Shown: positions 1 through 12,066, counted from the first letter of the stretch. The stretch is DNA of 64,000 nucleotides from Porites lobata (GCA_942486035.1 CALNXK010000133.1:137501-201500), one strand, 5' to 3'. Translations and numbers: made by a program. Notes: a model not told the origin generated them from the letters alone.

Positions 1-706
1 ATTTGTTGTATTTGAGTTTTCCAGCTGCAGTGCGAATTTCACTTTCAGTGATGAGGTAATCCAAGGAGTGAGATCGTGTTGGAATATCCTTTGAATTCTG
101 CAACTCGTCAATAACTGCCTCCTGCTGTTCGTTAAGGGGTTCATTCGAGTGCAGAGATTGAAAGTGGGACATCCATTTTTCTTCAGAAATTGGAGGGGTG
201 TAGGTTTCCTTCATAGTGTCGTCCATTGACTTCAAACAGTTCCAAAAGCCCTTATTGTTCGAATTTTCGACCGTATTTTCAAGTTCACAGATCTTATTGC
301 TATAGTATTCGTTTCTCTTATGTTTCAAAAGGTTTTTATATTGCTGTAAGACGTTGTGATGCTCTTCCCTGAGGGTATTGTTTGGAGGATCTCTGTGTTT
401 TTGATTAGAACGTTTCCGCCGTTCATGTCTTTTATAGCGGCATTCTTTGTCGAACCATTTTTTGTTCAAAGATATTTTGCAACGTCGCTTTTTTGCTGTT
501 TTGATTTTCAAACATCGTTTTGCGGTTGAAATAAGAATATTTTCTACTGCATCAAGGTTCATGTCAACATTTCTCGTGATTGTTGTAGTATTCATAAAAT
601 CGTGGATCATTCTTTGAATGTCTTCAGACTGTAATGCATCTCTAAATTTTTGTGACGAATCATTTTCCCAAAAAAACTGTTTTGGAAGAGGAGTCAAAGG
701 ATCATA
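1..706 (-). pseudogene. LINE ORF2 segment between endonuclease and reverse transcriptase (runs off the window)
   Basis: Reading the minus strand from about 706 to base 1 gives one open frame with no stop. Its composition is that of the Lys/Arg-rich linker between the AP endonuclease and the reverse transcriptase of cnidarian CR1/jockey-type non-LTR elements, for example 'WFDKECRYKRHERRK' and 'NNKGFWNCLKSMDD'. The frame opens after a TGA near 710 and leaves the window towards the RT. The endonuclease of the same element lies upstream in two pieces (1753..2049 and 2314..2610). Family assignment is by pattern recognition only. Confidence 0.65.
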
Positions 707-1752
707 TCAGGTAATAATAACAGTACAATTATATTACTGATTATCTGAAAACCCCTCAGTTAAAATTTGGTCAAATAAGTTTCAAATAGTAATGATTAAT
801 TATAGTAAGCTGTGTGCGAGTTTATAGGAAAATGTAACGAGCGAATTTTATGTAAACTGAGTAAAAGTGAAATTTTAAGGTTGTAGTCAATCGTTCATGT
901 TGCCATGGAAACTACGAAAACATCAAATTGGGCCTGTCAGTCAAAATCTTTCATCATTATATTTTTCACTTGCCAAGTTTCAGCTTGTGAGCTGCAACCT
1001 TTTTCTTGCCATAATTTGGCAAATGACCTATACTCAGAAACTGCCAAAACTGTGTTCAGCCACCTTAATCTCGAATAGCCGCGAAACGGCAAAGTTATTT
1101 AGAGGAATGCGTGACAAAATAAATGTCATGGTAGGGGATCAAGCGTCTCCCTTGACGCCCGGCGAGCCTTTGACCTCGCAGACCAGGGCGACCATTTGGT
1201 CAGTTTGCGAGCTATGGCTTCCAACAAGCCTCCCGCGCCAGCAACGGAAGAAGCAATAGTGGATTGTGTTGCGTTTTTTTGCGAGGAGGGGAGTTATCAA
1301 ATGGTAATGTTCGATTAGAGATTTTCGATTGAAGTTTCCAGAGCTATAGCTTTTTGCGACTGCAAAATTGCAATTCTAAAGAGGACTTGTGTACAAATTC
1401 TCCTAAGTTAACTAGGCTCCATAACTAGCGGCTTTTCGGAAATTGAGCTGCAAAGTCTGGGCTCGAGAGAGCGGCAGAAACAAAGCCTATGATTTAAGCA
1501 GACACAAAAAGATACGAAGGGTTCAGACAAAGTCCATGACATTCACAAATACTTTGTTGAAGTTAGTGTTAGTTTAGTTTGCTCTGTATGCCCCACTTGT
1601 CACCATTGTATCGGTTTTTGACGGTTTTGTATGCGGTTTTCGGTTTTGGCCGAATTTTTTTTGCGGTTTTGGATGATTTTTTTCTTCGGTTTTGCGGTTT
1701 CTAATATACCCCAATGCCCCCCTCCTGTTCGGGTCTTTCACCATAAAAGATG
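707..1752. other. non-coding stretch splitting the LINE
   Basis: No supportable gene. It separates the endonuclease part of the minus-strand LINE from its downstream linker, so it probably contains an insertion or rearrangement. From about 1610 to 1705 the plus strand is a T/G-rich low-complexity tract with repeated 'cggtttt' words. Confidence 0.4.
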
Positions 1753-2049
1753 TTATATTTCGTAGCAAATCTGGTCACATATGGAGTAATCAATGCCGCT
1801 GATTCCCGATTTACCATGAAATGTAGGTCTGCCTAACGAGTCGCCCTTTATTCTACCATTCAAAATTCTTAAGTCCGCGCTTCTACAAATTTCCAAGAGT
1901 CGTTTTCCATGATTATTCAAATCATTATCAAAACTTTTTCGTTGGGTGGCGCATAACGAAGATTCAGAAAAATCGTTTGTTATTATCTTATTACCTTCTT
2001 GACAAACACTGTCCGGGTGTTTGCCTACTCTGGAGTTAAAGTCTCCCAA
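1753..2049 (-). pseudogene. LINE AP-endonuclease, C-terminal half
   Basis: The peptide starts at the GDFNSR motif typical of LINE apurinic endonucleases (catalytic Asp/Asn) and continues through the 'LRILNGRIKGDSLGRPTF' segment to 'GISGIDYSICD', which corresponds to the S-x-x-D motif region. It is the continuation of the fragment at 2314..2610 and is separated from it by a short repeat (about 2043..2320). Non-functional as it stands because the domain is split. Confidence 0.65.
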
Positions 2050-2320
2050 TCAATCAATCAATCAATCATTTATTTTAACACGTAACGTCACAGAGCTAAA
2101 AAACTCGTTCAAAATACGAACGTGTATAAATAAAATCTATAATAATTACAGCTGTATAATATTATTCAATTTTAAACACAACTCAATAAATATATACATA
2201 TAAAAAACTTGGTAATAAAAACATAAAATATAAAAAGCTAAAACCGACTAAAAAGCCACATACTAAAAACGTGACTAGGAAAACTATAATGCTCGTTCTA
2301 AAACGGTTAAAGGCTACAAT
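2043..2320 (-). repeat. short LINE-tail/SINE-like insertion with (CAAT)n end
   Basis: This AT-rich segment interrupts the LINE endonuclease coding sequence exactly between 'ILIMG' and 'DFNSR'. In minus orientation it ends in four copies of TGAT/ATTG, a microsatellite tail typical of CR1/L2-type 3' ends. A short word close to TGGGA occurs at both junctions and may be the target duplication. No protein is encoded. Confidence 0.5.
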
Positions 2321-2610
2321 AAGAATCCCATAATAAGAATTGAACCAAGAGAGGAGAATTTCTCGATGTCGCTTTCAAGCTCTTCAAACACTTCAGGTCG
2401 AAAGTAGGGAGAATTGTATGGTAGAATGTACGTTCCACAGACATAAATGTCTTTTGTAGTTTTTGTGGAGCGATTACTAATTTTAAACCATAAAAAATTT
2501 GGTGATTCTTTTTGCACTGAAATCCAATCGTCAAACTTTAGTTTGTAGAGCAGAGCTAATCCACCCGAGTTACGTCCACATTTTCCTATTTTCAAGGTAT
2601 CTGTAGTCAC
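2314..2610 (-). pseudogene. LINE AP-endonuclease, N-terminal half
   Basis: The translation contains 'NSGGLALLYK' and, 40 residues later, 'YVCGTYILPYNSPYF', which match the GG(V)xL and 'xxxYIPPxxSxY' blocks of LINE endonucleases. The frame ends at the insertion at about 2320. Together with 1753..2049 and 1..706 it forms one 5'-to-3' minus-strand element. Confidence 0.6.
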
Positions 2611-2640
2611 AATCTTGTAACCGCGTTTACTTCAACAGTC

Positions 2641-3107
2641 ACTCTTTTCCACTTTTTTGCCTTGCAGAGTCAATGCTATCTGCATACAGTAACAGACAAT
2701 TACAGGTGCATTTAAGAAAAATAATACGGAAAATGAATCTGTTCATACACTGTACTTAAAAAATTCCAAACTGCCAAATGAACGTCATTTAACAAGTTTA
2801 TACATGTCGATCTGCACTATTCACGTTTTGAACTGTTTGTGTAAGAAAACTGCTACCACGATGAGTATGTATATAAAATATTGTCAAAAACAAAAGGAAC
2901 ATTCCCTGTGCTTTCTGTTTTTCTTTTTTTTGTTTGTTGTTGAAATGATTTAAAATCATATATGACAGAACAAAATCCTAGCGTCATTCTTGATGAAGTT
3001 TGAAGAAACGCTTAGTCATATGCAAGATCAAGAGGTTGAAACAAAATGTTCAAAATTTTTCACCGCACTCAGATTAGCAAATTCAGATCAAGATCGCGTG
3101 TGCTTAC
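2641..3107. other. no gene recognised
   Basis: AT-rich sequence. A possible acceptor ('tgtatgcag', read on the minus strand near 2685) could lead to a short open exon downstream of the signal-peptide exon at 3108, but it is too short to support. Confidence 0.25.
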
Positions 3108-3174
3108 CTTTGCATTCCAGATAAAAACACGGGAGGAAAGCTCCGAAATACAGGAACACCACAAGGCACTTCAT
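3108..3174 (-). CDS. first coding exon of a secreted or membrane protein (signal peptide)
   Basis: The ATG at 3174 opens 22 codons, MKCLVVFLYFGAFLPCFYLE and two more, that look like a classical signal peptide: Lys after Met, then a hydrophobic core. It is followed directly by a strong splice donor (aaag|gtaagc, exon end 3108, phase 1). A TATA-like element lies about 145 bp upstream. The rest of the gene is not identified. It could belong to a further PLXDC-type paralogue or to an unrelated secreted protein; I cannot tell from one exon. Confidence 0.4.
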
Positions 3175-3317
3175 CTTCAAGTTTAGGCACGAACTCAATC
3201 AGCATCTACGGAACACAAACTGGCTATTGCAACCACGTCAGTTCTCTTAATAACAAACGCTGCTGCCAGCGCAACTGGAAAAACAAGCGAAATATTGATC
3301 AACTTCCACGGACAAGA

Positions 3318-3328
3318 GATATATTTAA
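3318..3328 (-). promoter_or_regulatory. TATA-like element upstream of the signal-peptide exon
   Basis: On the minus strand the word TTAAATATATC lies about 145 bp before the ATG at 3174. It is the only TATA-like word close upstream. Inference from position only. Confidence 0.25.
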
Positions 3329-3776
3329 GCTGAAGCATAATTATATCGTCACGTTTCTAATTTTGTTTTAAGCCTGTATTATAATTAATATTATGCCGCA
3401 AAGGATAGGCATTTTTTGAATTTTATAATGTGCCATTCTTTACCTTAAGATTTTCCAAACTTCTATTCACACGATTCACAGGTTTTGGTATCTACTAATT
3501 GCCTGACACAGCATCGCCATAGAACTGAAATGTACACTTACGGTTATGTAACAGCCGTAAACAACAATGACATAGCAGATTTGCTGACACAAGATCAGCG
3601 GTTATAAAGATCCTGTTACGGCCGCATTCCACGTCAATATGTTTAGCGTTTAGTTCTTTGTATAGTTGCACATTCCTTTCACATTCTTTTCAGTTATCGC
3701 TATTCATATTCTTTTAGATTTCTCTGCATAACTTTCTTTGTTCTTAGATCATTTTGTAAGTTTCATCGTTTATTCT

Positions 3777-4253
3777 CAGCGCCGTAGCTAGTATGAGGCC
3801 AACCGAGGCACTCGCCTCGGTAAAATTTTGACGAATTTCGCCGATCATTTCTATGTTACATAAGCGATCATCGGATATTTTTAACGCATCATGATATTAC
3901 AAAGAATTCAGCAATTCAGTCAATATACTATGAAAAAATTACCCTATCATCGATCTCAAGGGGCTACGTACGTTAACTCAAATTTTTTTTGAACAAATAC
4001 TGATCAAAACCATTGGCGAGGTTAACGGTCACCCAGATTATGTAGCTTGTTTCTGATTATTGCTTTTTTTAAGTGGAATTTACAAATTCCACTTAAATTA
4101 ACTCGAAAAAAAGTTACCGAAAGGTCCAGAAAACGCTGCAAATCGCATTTCCGAGAGACTAAAGCTCAAAGTTTCTCGGGGGGGGCATGTCCCCGAACCC
4201 CCCTAGCAACCCCCGCCTGCCTCGGTTGGCCGTTTGGTCTGGCTACGGCACTG
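3777..4253. mobile_element. non-autonomous hAT-like MITE
   Basis: The left end CAGCGCCGTAGCTAG and the inverted right end (CAGTGCCGTAGCCAG on the other strand) form terminal inverted repeats that begin CAG, as in hAT elements. A further inverted word (gccaaccgaggca) lies just inside each end. ATTCT flanks both sides (3772..3776 and 4254..4258), a 5-bp target duplication as reported for hAT5-type elements. There is no transposase inside. Confidence 0.6.
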
Positions 4254-5450
4254 ATTCTAATTCATTTCGCTTTAGCGTTCACGGCAACATCATTGTAGTT
4301 TTTTCGTTCAGTCTTGTTAGCCATCGTACCTTTTTTCCGTTCAACTTTCTAGTCACTCAACGTTTGTAAGTATTTTCGCTTAGTGCCTTTCCGTTTCCTG
4401 TAGTTTCGTCGTTTCATAGCTGTAATTTGTATTCCTTAGTAATTTGTATTTTTTGTTTCGCTTTTAGCAACCGTAATCGTATTTCGTTATAACTGTAATA
4501 AAGACGAGTTAGAACCGTGGACCATCCTTGGATTATTCGCTATAATAGATCCTGTTTACTAAGTTACGTTGTTACCAGGTTACTTTCACGCGATGGCTTG
4601 TAACCGAAATACTAAATCTCTAAGTAAAACATTTTGATTTGAAAGCAGACGGACACTTACCAACTGGCAGATGGGATGAAAAATGCTGTCACGGAGAAAA
4701 TTTTAAAAAAGACCTTTTTTTGGCCTACGCAACACAAGTCCAGCGGAGTGTTAGCGGCGCATTGTTGTAACAAACATGTCATGTGCTGTAGCCACCATAT
4801 TGGAAAACGAGAAGACACTGGGGACGAAGGCTGCGCCAAAAAAATGATAGTATATTCAGCGGCGTTTTAAACAAACATGTTTCAGATCATATAAAACCTA
4901 CTATAATATAAATTACAATGATTTCCAAGATCACAACAGCAGGGTTGCTTCGATTCATTGGTGTGTTTATGTTTTAGCCTTGATTTTAGTCAATTTTTCA
5001 ATCTGTTGCCGATCTTGTTGTTTCCCATGATGTTTTGTTCGCTGAAGTAACAATACCCAGGCCAATAATAATATCTTTTCTTATTTACAATTTACATTGG
5101 GGTGAATCTAACAGGTATTATAACAGTTTGAATTCTTTTTTCAATAAAATACTAATAAGGTAAATTAGGAGCCGTTTTTATCGAGTCATCAGTAGGCAAG
5201 GATGAGAAAAGAAAGAACAACGCTATCTTTTACTCTTGATTATTTTGCAGATTCAATGTTTAAAGGTATTTATCACGGGAAGAAGGCTCATGAAGGTTAG
5301 GTTTTGTAATGAAGTTATGCACTGTTCTAGTAATTAAGAAAATCATGTTATTTTAAAAACTAATATTTTATATTTTGATAAAAATGTAGATGACTTTGTA
5401 GAGGTTCTAAAGAGAGCAACTGATATAGGTGTGCAAAAGGTAATGTGTGT
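4254..5450. other. no gene recognised
   Basis: AT-rich intergenic sequence. Short open frames at 4657..4870 overlap each other on both strands and show no recognisable domain. Confidence 0.3.
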
Positions 5451-5524
5451 ATAATAATAATAATAATAGTAATAATAATAATAATAATAAAAGTAATGGT
5501 AAAGGTGATGATGATGATGATGAA
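5451..5524. repeat. (TAA)n and (GAT)n microsatellites
   Basis: A run of TAA trinucleotides (5451..5490, one interruption) is followed after a short spacer by GAT repeats (5507..5522). The tyrosine- and histidine-rich minus-strand reading frames over this stretch are artefacts of the repeat. Confidence 0.8.
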
Positions 5525-5666
5525 GATCGATAAAGTGAAGGTAATGTGAGCTGCAGAAATACAAAAATTACATGAAGATATGATCGTCACAGTCCTCTTC
5601 AAAATTTATAAGAGATAGCAAATCAAGCACCTCCCTCCCCCCAATAATACTAATTGGGGATTTCGA

Positions 5667-5748
5667 ATGGGATTCGAATGGAACTCATGGTCTCTGCAAT
5701 ATCAAAATTACAAAAAAATGCAGTGCTCTACCAACTGAGTTATGGGGA
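5667..5748 (-). repeat. tRNA-derived SINE remnant
   Basis: Read on the minus strand, an A-box-like word (ataactcagttggtagagc) is followed after about 45 bp by a B-box-like word (ttcgaatccca). These are the internal RNA polymerase III promoter elements of a tRNA. The region between them does not fold into a proper anticodon arm, so it is more likely a tRNA-derived SINE head than a tRNA gene. Confidence 0.45.
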
Positions 5749-6313
5749 ACCTCGTCATTGGGAGCAGGTCAGTTTGTTGAGTTCATCTTTAACTTTGAAA
5801 GGAATGAAACAATGAATGAAGATGGTGATGCGACCTCAGAAATGCAAACTAATTTAAATGAAGATAGTAATCATTGCAGTTGCACGCTTGAAAAACCATC
5901 ACCGTCATTTTGTGTTATATTCTTTAAATATGGTTTCAAAAAGAACTTTTTGCTGAATAAATAGTTGTCCATCTCAATATGGGGGCTTTTTAAAACTTTC
6001 TGTCCGTATTCAGATGAAGAGTTTTGCACTAAGTGTATGGAAAAAACTAAATTTTAACATTTAAAAATTGACACCATACATTGATAATTAACTTAAAACT
6101 GCCGTGGAACAAAATATTAAAAGAAATAAAAAGGATAAGCCCCATCCAACCAAACATCTATAACATCCAATAAGCCTGTCCATGGAAATACTCAGAAAAC
6201 AATTATTTTAAGTATTCATTCAGTAAAAAACTGTACTCCCCAATTTGTTGCCAAAGCTGTCAGAAATTGACGACTAGCCTTGATCTTTTCTTGTCTACTG
6301 AATTGCAGGCAAG

Positions 6314-6630
6314 ATGGTGGCGAGGAAAGGCTCCGTGAGACACGAAGTTTTTCTTGTTGTTCTTCTAGTTAGCCTGAGAAGTCTAACCAGCCCATATATA
6401 CTTACTGTTATCCAACGCGATGGTAAATCTGCAGGAAAGCCGTACCCCCGAATGTTTTACAAATCACAACCATTTTTGGGGCATTATTGTTCGTGGCAAT
6501 GTCGGTGTGAACTACAGGCTCTTTGAACCATAGCCTTATCGTGTTCTACAGCAACTCATGCGCTATTTTCCAACTAAGTAGGCCGAAATTACAAGGTTTA
6601 ATCCATCCAATCCATTCAACGTCCACCGCA
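6314..6630. other. probable 5' region of the plus-strand LINE
   Basis: No domain is visible. An ATG-initiated frame (6314..6526) encodes a hydrophobic peptide but has no family signal. Position suggests 5' UTR or a degraded ORF1 of the LINE that follows. Confidence 0.3.
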
Positions 6631-6639
6631 AACTCTAGG

Positions 6640-7317
6640 ACTTGTCGTCATGATATTGAAGGACAACTAAACATCAGTTTGACTCGACCAAACGCTCGGT
6701 CAACAAGAAAGACGAACTATAAGTTCTCAGAGTTCTTGCCTTACATGCGGATTTGCTGGCTATTACCGAGACATGGCTAACTACGGAAATCAATTAGCAG
6801 TTGCGAGATTCTGCCCAACATGGATTTTGGCATTAATAGGAGAGATTTTTGACTAGCGTCCCGTGCAGGAGGCGTCCTTTTAGCAGTCCGTAATACTATT
6901 CCGAGCCTTAAAAGACCTGATATGGAAACTTCCGCTGAAATTCTTAACTGTCGGAAGCTTCGTCCATCGTATAAGAAAAAGATCTTAATGGCAGTATTCT
7001 ACCGCCCTCCATCCTCTAACTGTTCATACTTGACTGAGTTCACAAAATGTCTCCGCGAAGGTTCCAGGGCGAAATTGGATCAACTCTTCATTGTTGGTGA
7101 TTTTAACCTCCCAAATATTGACTGGTCCATTAGGATCTATTCCACCGATAGCGACATTTATAACCTCTTCACCAAGTCAATCAAGGATTACTTTGTCTGG
7201 CAAGTTGTCGATTTTCCAACGCGACAGGAAAATTCATTGGATTTGGTGCTCACAAACATTCCCGATAAGATTGTTAACATCGTAGGATTTTACGATATTT
7301 TGGAGTCTGACCATTAA
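6640..7317 (+). pseudogene. LINE AP-endonuclease (degraded)
   Basis: The segment 'AITETWLTT' (about 6755) is the endonuclease motif (A-x-T-E-T-W-L). After several stops the frame 6922..7317 shows 'MAVFYRPPSSNCSY', 'FIVGDFNLPNIDW' and 'FPTRQENSLDLVLTN', ending at 'ESDH'. These are the catalytic blocks of the endonuclease of a CR1/jockey-type element. It is interrupted by stops and frameshifts and so is inactive. It continues into the RT at 7399..8750. Confidence 0.75.
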
Positions 7318-7398
7318 TTCATTAAATTTTGCACTGACGTTCGAATCGGAAGAAATCCCCAAGTCAAACGACAAGTATATTATTCCTAGAAAGCTGGC

Positions 7399-8756
7399 TT
7401 GTCAGGCCTCAAAAGTGCACTCAGTTTAATTGACTGGGATTTACGGTTTGTGGAAAACGATATAAACGCTTTGCTTCCCAACCTGTCTCATGTAATTCTC
7501 ACGGCTGTTGACCAACACATTCCAAAACGCAAAGCGCAAAATGCAAATGAGCATACCTGGATCGATCACGAATTTTTTCAATTAATTAAAGTCAAAAACA
7601 AGGTGAGAACTGCAGTAAAAAAGTGGTAGAGCGATGACCAAAAGAAGTTCAGACAAATAAGACGCGAGGTTAAAGCACTTATCAACGGCCAACGTTTTGT
7701 ATCTAACCACAAAAACAAAGCAGACTTATCAAACTGCTTTTTTCAATCAGCCTTTTCCGCAAACGATGGCACAATGGATTCCGCCTGGAGACTACTGCTA
7801 TACTCGCCGATCACTCAAGCGAACTTATTTTATTATCAGACAGAAGTGGCAAAAGTTTTGAATGACATCGATCTTGCCAAAGCGCCTGGTCCGGACAACA
7901 TTGGAGGTCGATTGCTAAAGGAAACGGCGCCCGAAATTTCCGTCTCTCTCTGCCGTCTGTTCAACCTTTCGCTATCACGGGGTGAATTCCCAGATCAGGG
8001 GAAACTGGCAAATGTTTGTCCTGTTTTCAAAAAAGATGACCCAGCGCTAGCCAAAAAGTATTGTCAAATTTCTTCATTATCTATCTCGTCCAAATGCTTT
8101 GAAAGATGTGTTTTCAATCATTGTTATCCGCACATTTTGCCTCGGCTATGTCACCTGCAACACGGATTTCTCAGAGGAAGGTCCACTATCACTCAGCTTG
8201 CTCAAGTCAATCACGAAGTCATTAATGCCTTCGCTGAAGGCAAAGAGATTGATGTGGTTTATTTAGACTTTGCCAAAGCGTTCGACAAAGTCCCCTACTC
8301 AACCGTGATCAACAAGTTGTCTCGCTTTTGTATATTAGGCCAGTTGAAACAATGGTTCCAGAGCTATCTCTCCAACAGATCTCAGCGAGTAGCGCTAAGG
8401 GTACCTATTTCAACTTGCTTCAACTTACTTTTGATGTAGCTCAAGGTTCCCTATTGGGCCCTTTACTGTTTCCCGCCTATATCGACGATATTCCACGATG
8501 CACCCAACATGACGACTCCAAATGATACAAGATCATTTCGAAGCCTTCTGATAAGATCTCTCTTCAGAAACTTCTCTCCAACTGGAGTCACATCTGGGCA
8601 ATGAGCCTCAGCGTGCCAAAGTGCTAAACCATAAACATCTCCAGGAAAACAAACACCGTCATACAGAGAATAGCACCTAGATGGGACCATACTAACCACA
8701 GCTAGCGAAACCATCGACTTGGGCATAACCATTCTGGACAACCTTCTGTGGTCTTA
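7399..8756 (+). pseudogene. LINE reverse transcriptase (degraded, interrupted)
   Basis: Frames 7399..7629, 7774..8439 and 8328..8525 together give the linker and the RT. Visible blocks are 'AKAPGPDNIGGRLLKE', 'VYLDFAKAFDKVPYSTV' (motif A with D) and the palm/finger text up to 'QSYLSNRSQRVALR'. The expected G-x-P-Q-G-S block reads 'VAQGSLLGPLLF', and the Y/F-A-D-D block is lost near 8525. At about 8756 the element is cut by a minus-strand LINE and resumes at about 9996. Confidence 0.75.
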
Positions 8757-9995
8757 ACATATAAATTTTATTTATTTATTTAGTCACTCACAAAACCTTA
8801 TACAACATAAACAAAAGGTGTTACTTAAATTGTAAAATTAATGTGACAAGGAAGCCTAACGAAGCTTGAAGCTTATATTAATAGGCTTCCTTCAACTCCC
8901 TAGTGAACTAAATTCATGACTGAGTGCAGAGTGAGCAAGATCAGAAAATTAAGCGACAAATCGGCTGTCAGTGAGATAATTCGTTAAATTTTTTTTAAAA
9001 ACAAATATAGAAGGAGAGCTAATTAGTGAAACAGGCAACGAATTCCAGATTTTAGGTCCTCGGTAAAGGATACTGAATTGCTCTATATATTTGTTGTACA
9101 AAAATGAGGTCTATAATGAGAGGCTAGTCGAGTTTCGTATTGATGGACTTGACTACTACTTAAGAACAAGTCACGAAAGCTAATAGGCAAAAGATTATGG
9201 TGATAAGAATACATAAAGGTATCGACAGAAAATGAATTAATACTAAATATGTCAAGGACTTTAAGCTGGCTAAATAAAGGGGCGGTATTTGCTAGATAGT
9301 GACCTTTTCCTTATGAGCCGCACTAGACGCTTTTGCAAAAGGTAAATACAGTTTAGGTTGGAACAGTAGGTGGAGGACCAGGCGACATTACAGTATGTTA
9401 AGAAGGGATATACAAGGGAGTAATACAAGGTCATCAAAGTTTGGGCTGATAGGTAAAAGCTGGCTTCCGCAATAATTCCCACACTTTTGGAAATTTTTTT
9501 TGAGACGAAATCAATATGTGGTTTCCAAGAGAGATGCTGATCAATGAGAACACCTAAAAATTTTGTCTCCGTGACTTGCTTGATCACAGTATTTTCCAGA
9601 GTAAGAGGGACATTAACACTGACTTTCTATTGCCTTGGATGAAAAATCATAAAATTTGTTTTAGTCAAATTTAGAGATAACTCATTCACTTTAAGCCAAA
9701 TAATTATTTTTGCAAGTTCATTGTTAACAATAGAAACGAGGTGGTTGGCATCTTTATGGGAACAAGATACTTGTGGCATCAGCAAACAGTAAAGATTGAG
9801 TGAGACTAGGGACATTAGGAAGATCATTAATGTAAATAATAAACAAAAGAGTTCCAAGAACTGAACCCTGCGGGACGCCACATAAAATTTTCCGCGGATA
9901 AGATCGATAAGACCTTCTTGAGAGCAAAACCATACTCTTGGCCTTATTCGCCGAATCTGCAGAGACATCAGTAACACTGACACCAGGAAACTTTT
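8757..9995 (-). mobile_element. 5'-truncated LINE nested in the plus-strand LINE
   Basis: On the minus strand the end of an RT and its C-terminal region are visible: 'CGVPQGSVLGTLLF' near 9875, a degenerate active-site word, 'LAKIIIWLKVNELSLNLTKT' and 'FLGVLIDQHLSWKPHIDFV' (9587 downwards). The element ends at 8757 in (TAAA)n on the minus strand, the 3' tail typical of CR1/RTE-like elements. Frameshifts separate the fragments. It splits the coding sequence of the older plus-strand LINE. Confidence 0.7.
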
Positions 9996-10490
9996 ATGCT
10001 GTTCAATTGTTCGACCTAAATTGGAATCCCCTCGTGAAATTTGGTCCCCTTACACTTGTAAGGACAAACTTCTGCGTTCTGTCCAGCGCTGAGCTACGAA
10101 GTTTATTTTGAATTATCCGAAAGACATATCTTACAAGGATCGGTTACTCAAACTTGACCTATTGCCACTGGAGAATAGAGGAGATTTGAAAGACCTAGTC
10201 CTTATTTTTAAAGCCAAAGCAGGCCACGTAGATCTCGGCCATCATGATTTTTCCGGCAAACGGAAATACACCATCGCACGCGCAATGCATACAAATATAA
10301 CTACCATGTACCTTATGCAAACCAAAACTATTTAAAACACTCATTTTAGTATAGATGGATAGCTACTTGGAACAAGCTACCAGTAGACATCAAAAACACG
10401 AATCAGTCGCTTTCTAGTTTTAAGAAAAGGATCTTAGATATTTACAGTCGCAATACTCTATCTTATGTCCTCCCAGCCAGTGTGGTATAG
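9996..10490 (+). pseudogene. C-terminal part of the interrupted plus-strand LINE
   Basis: After the nested element the plus-strand reading resumes with 'TCKDKLLRSVQR', 'LLKLDLLPLENRGDLKDLVL' and 'WNKLPVDIKNTNQSLSSFKK'. This is the conserved C-terminal tail of CR1/jockey-type ORF2 proteins. Stops are present. Confidence 0.65.
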
Positions 10491-11980
10491 GGTGATACTT
10501 ATCTGTCTGTTTATGGGGAGGGGGGTAAAGGGCGGTTAAGGTTGGGAGGGGGTTCCGTTATTTATGGTTTTATTACTCCGAAGTAAAGGATTCGCGACGC
10601 TCAAGATTGTATCAAAGTTAACTTTTTTTGACAAGATTGGGCACGCGAAGTCTGTAGGTTTTCGGTTTTATTGGGCTATTTTACGAAGTGAGAGCCGAAT
10701 TAGTGCGAGACATTTCGAGATCACTTCGATGTCATTGATCTTTTCTTTAACTTTTTCGAGGAAGAAAGAATTATTATTTTGGCTTTCCCGGGGTTTGAAC
10801 CGACTCACCTGTGTGACTTGTCAGATCAGAGGAGACTCTAAGTTGAGGGATTAGCCGATTGCGCTACTGCCACCCAGGGTAGTTCGACGTATGAAAAATA
10901 GTTATGAAATGATGCACTAATTTCGGGACAACATTGGGCGTGCAAGTTCGTGACTTTTAAGCTTGTTTCGGCTATTTCACGAAATGAGACCGGACTACTT
11001 CGTGATATCTTGAGACCACTTCGAGTTCATGACGAGATTCATACGACTTTGAAATTCACCACAGGGAGGAAGTTTCAATTTCCGGTGTCCTTGTAAAAAC
11101 CTAATTAGGATTCAATTAATAGCCACTTATCTGTCATGACTTGTGTACTTTGCGTCACTGATGGCAGACGAGCTGAGACGAAAGACAGATACTATTATTT
11201 TGTATCACAATGCGATCTCGCGCGAATTTCAAAGCCGGCATGAAAGTGGCGCGTTCGTCGGGAAAAGCATCTTCAGTCTTTGGACCCTCGCTTGCCAAAC
11301 AAAGGTAATCTCGTACGCAGTATCAGTGACCAAATGGTTTTACCGACAGATATAATTCATGGCAAGTCAAAATTTTATGCTTTTTATGTAGAGATGATGT
11401 TTGGAAGTAGCAGGGCCGATTATTTATAGCCATTTATGAATAAATAGAGGATATTACGTGGCAACGCAGAGACACGAAATTTCTCTTCTAGTGTTGAAAA
11501 ACATTTCGAACTGTTTTATGATGAATTTAAAGTTACAAAACGGGCTGCACAAGGACATTTTGTCTTTCTTGAATAATACGTAGTAAAATTGTTTCATGCG
11601 TTGCGTGACATTCTCGAACGTTCTCTACGTTTTTGGATTATTCATGAATAATTAATTAGGGCATGTTTACATTTCAGCATGAGTCAGCAGATTTGCATCC
11701 GTTACTGAAATCATAAAATATGTCGAAAAGTTACTACTATTCGCCTGTTTAGTGTTTTCTTGAACCTTATGTTAAGCAGTATACAAGTTCCAAGCGAGTT
11801 CTTTTGACGAACTAAGTTTTTTCCCACGAACTGGACTGCTGTGTTTAATCAAGTATGACGAAGGTCGATTTTCAAGTTCTGTGTTTACAAGTTGGGGGAA
11901 GCCGCAAGATACCGGATTTTGCGTTTGCCGTGATGGCGGTCGATCGGGTTTGAACGGCCTTCCGTCCAAAACGGCGCAAA
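10491..11980. other. intergenic; no gene recognised
   Basis: AT-rich sequence with scattered short open frames and no domain signal. It contains a tRNA-like repeat at 10781..10875. The last ~200 bp before 11982 are probably the 5' UTR of the plus-strand LINE whose ORF1 starts there. Confidence 0.35.
10781..10875 (-). repeat. tRNA-like/SINE head
   Basis: The minus strand reads ggtggcagtagcgcaatcgg (A-box-like) and, about 60 bp later, ggttcaaaccccgg (B-box-like). The spacing is long, as in a class-II tRNA or a tRNA-derived SINE, and I cannot form a convincing anticodon arm. It is called a repeat rather than a tRNA gene. Confidence 0.4.
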
Positions 11981-11981
11981 A

Positions 11982-12026
11982 ATGGGTATTACACGAGAAG
12001 AGATTAAGAATCTTTTAAAAGAAGCA

Positions 12027-12030
<4 letters not shown>
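11982..12030 (+). pseudogene. N-terminus of LINE ORF1, cut by a nested LINE
   Basis: The ATG at 11982 opens 'MGITREEIKNLLKEAI', which runs into the (GATA)n tail of the minus-strand LINE at about 12030. The coiled-coil text resumes on the far side of that element at about 13805, so this is the first exon-like fragment of the same ORF1 protein. Inference from co-linearity. Confidence 0.5.

Positions 12031-12066
<36 letters not shown>

Noticed and set aside
5343..5602. Tyr/His/Ile-rich minus-strand reading frames
   Set aside because: They are translations of the (TAA)n and (GAT)n microsatellites.
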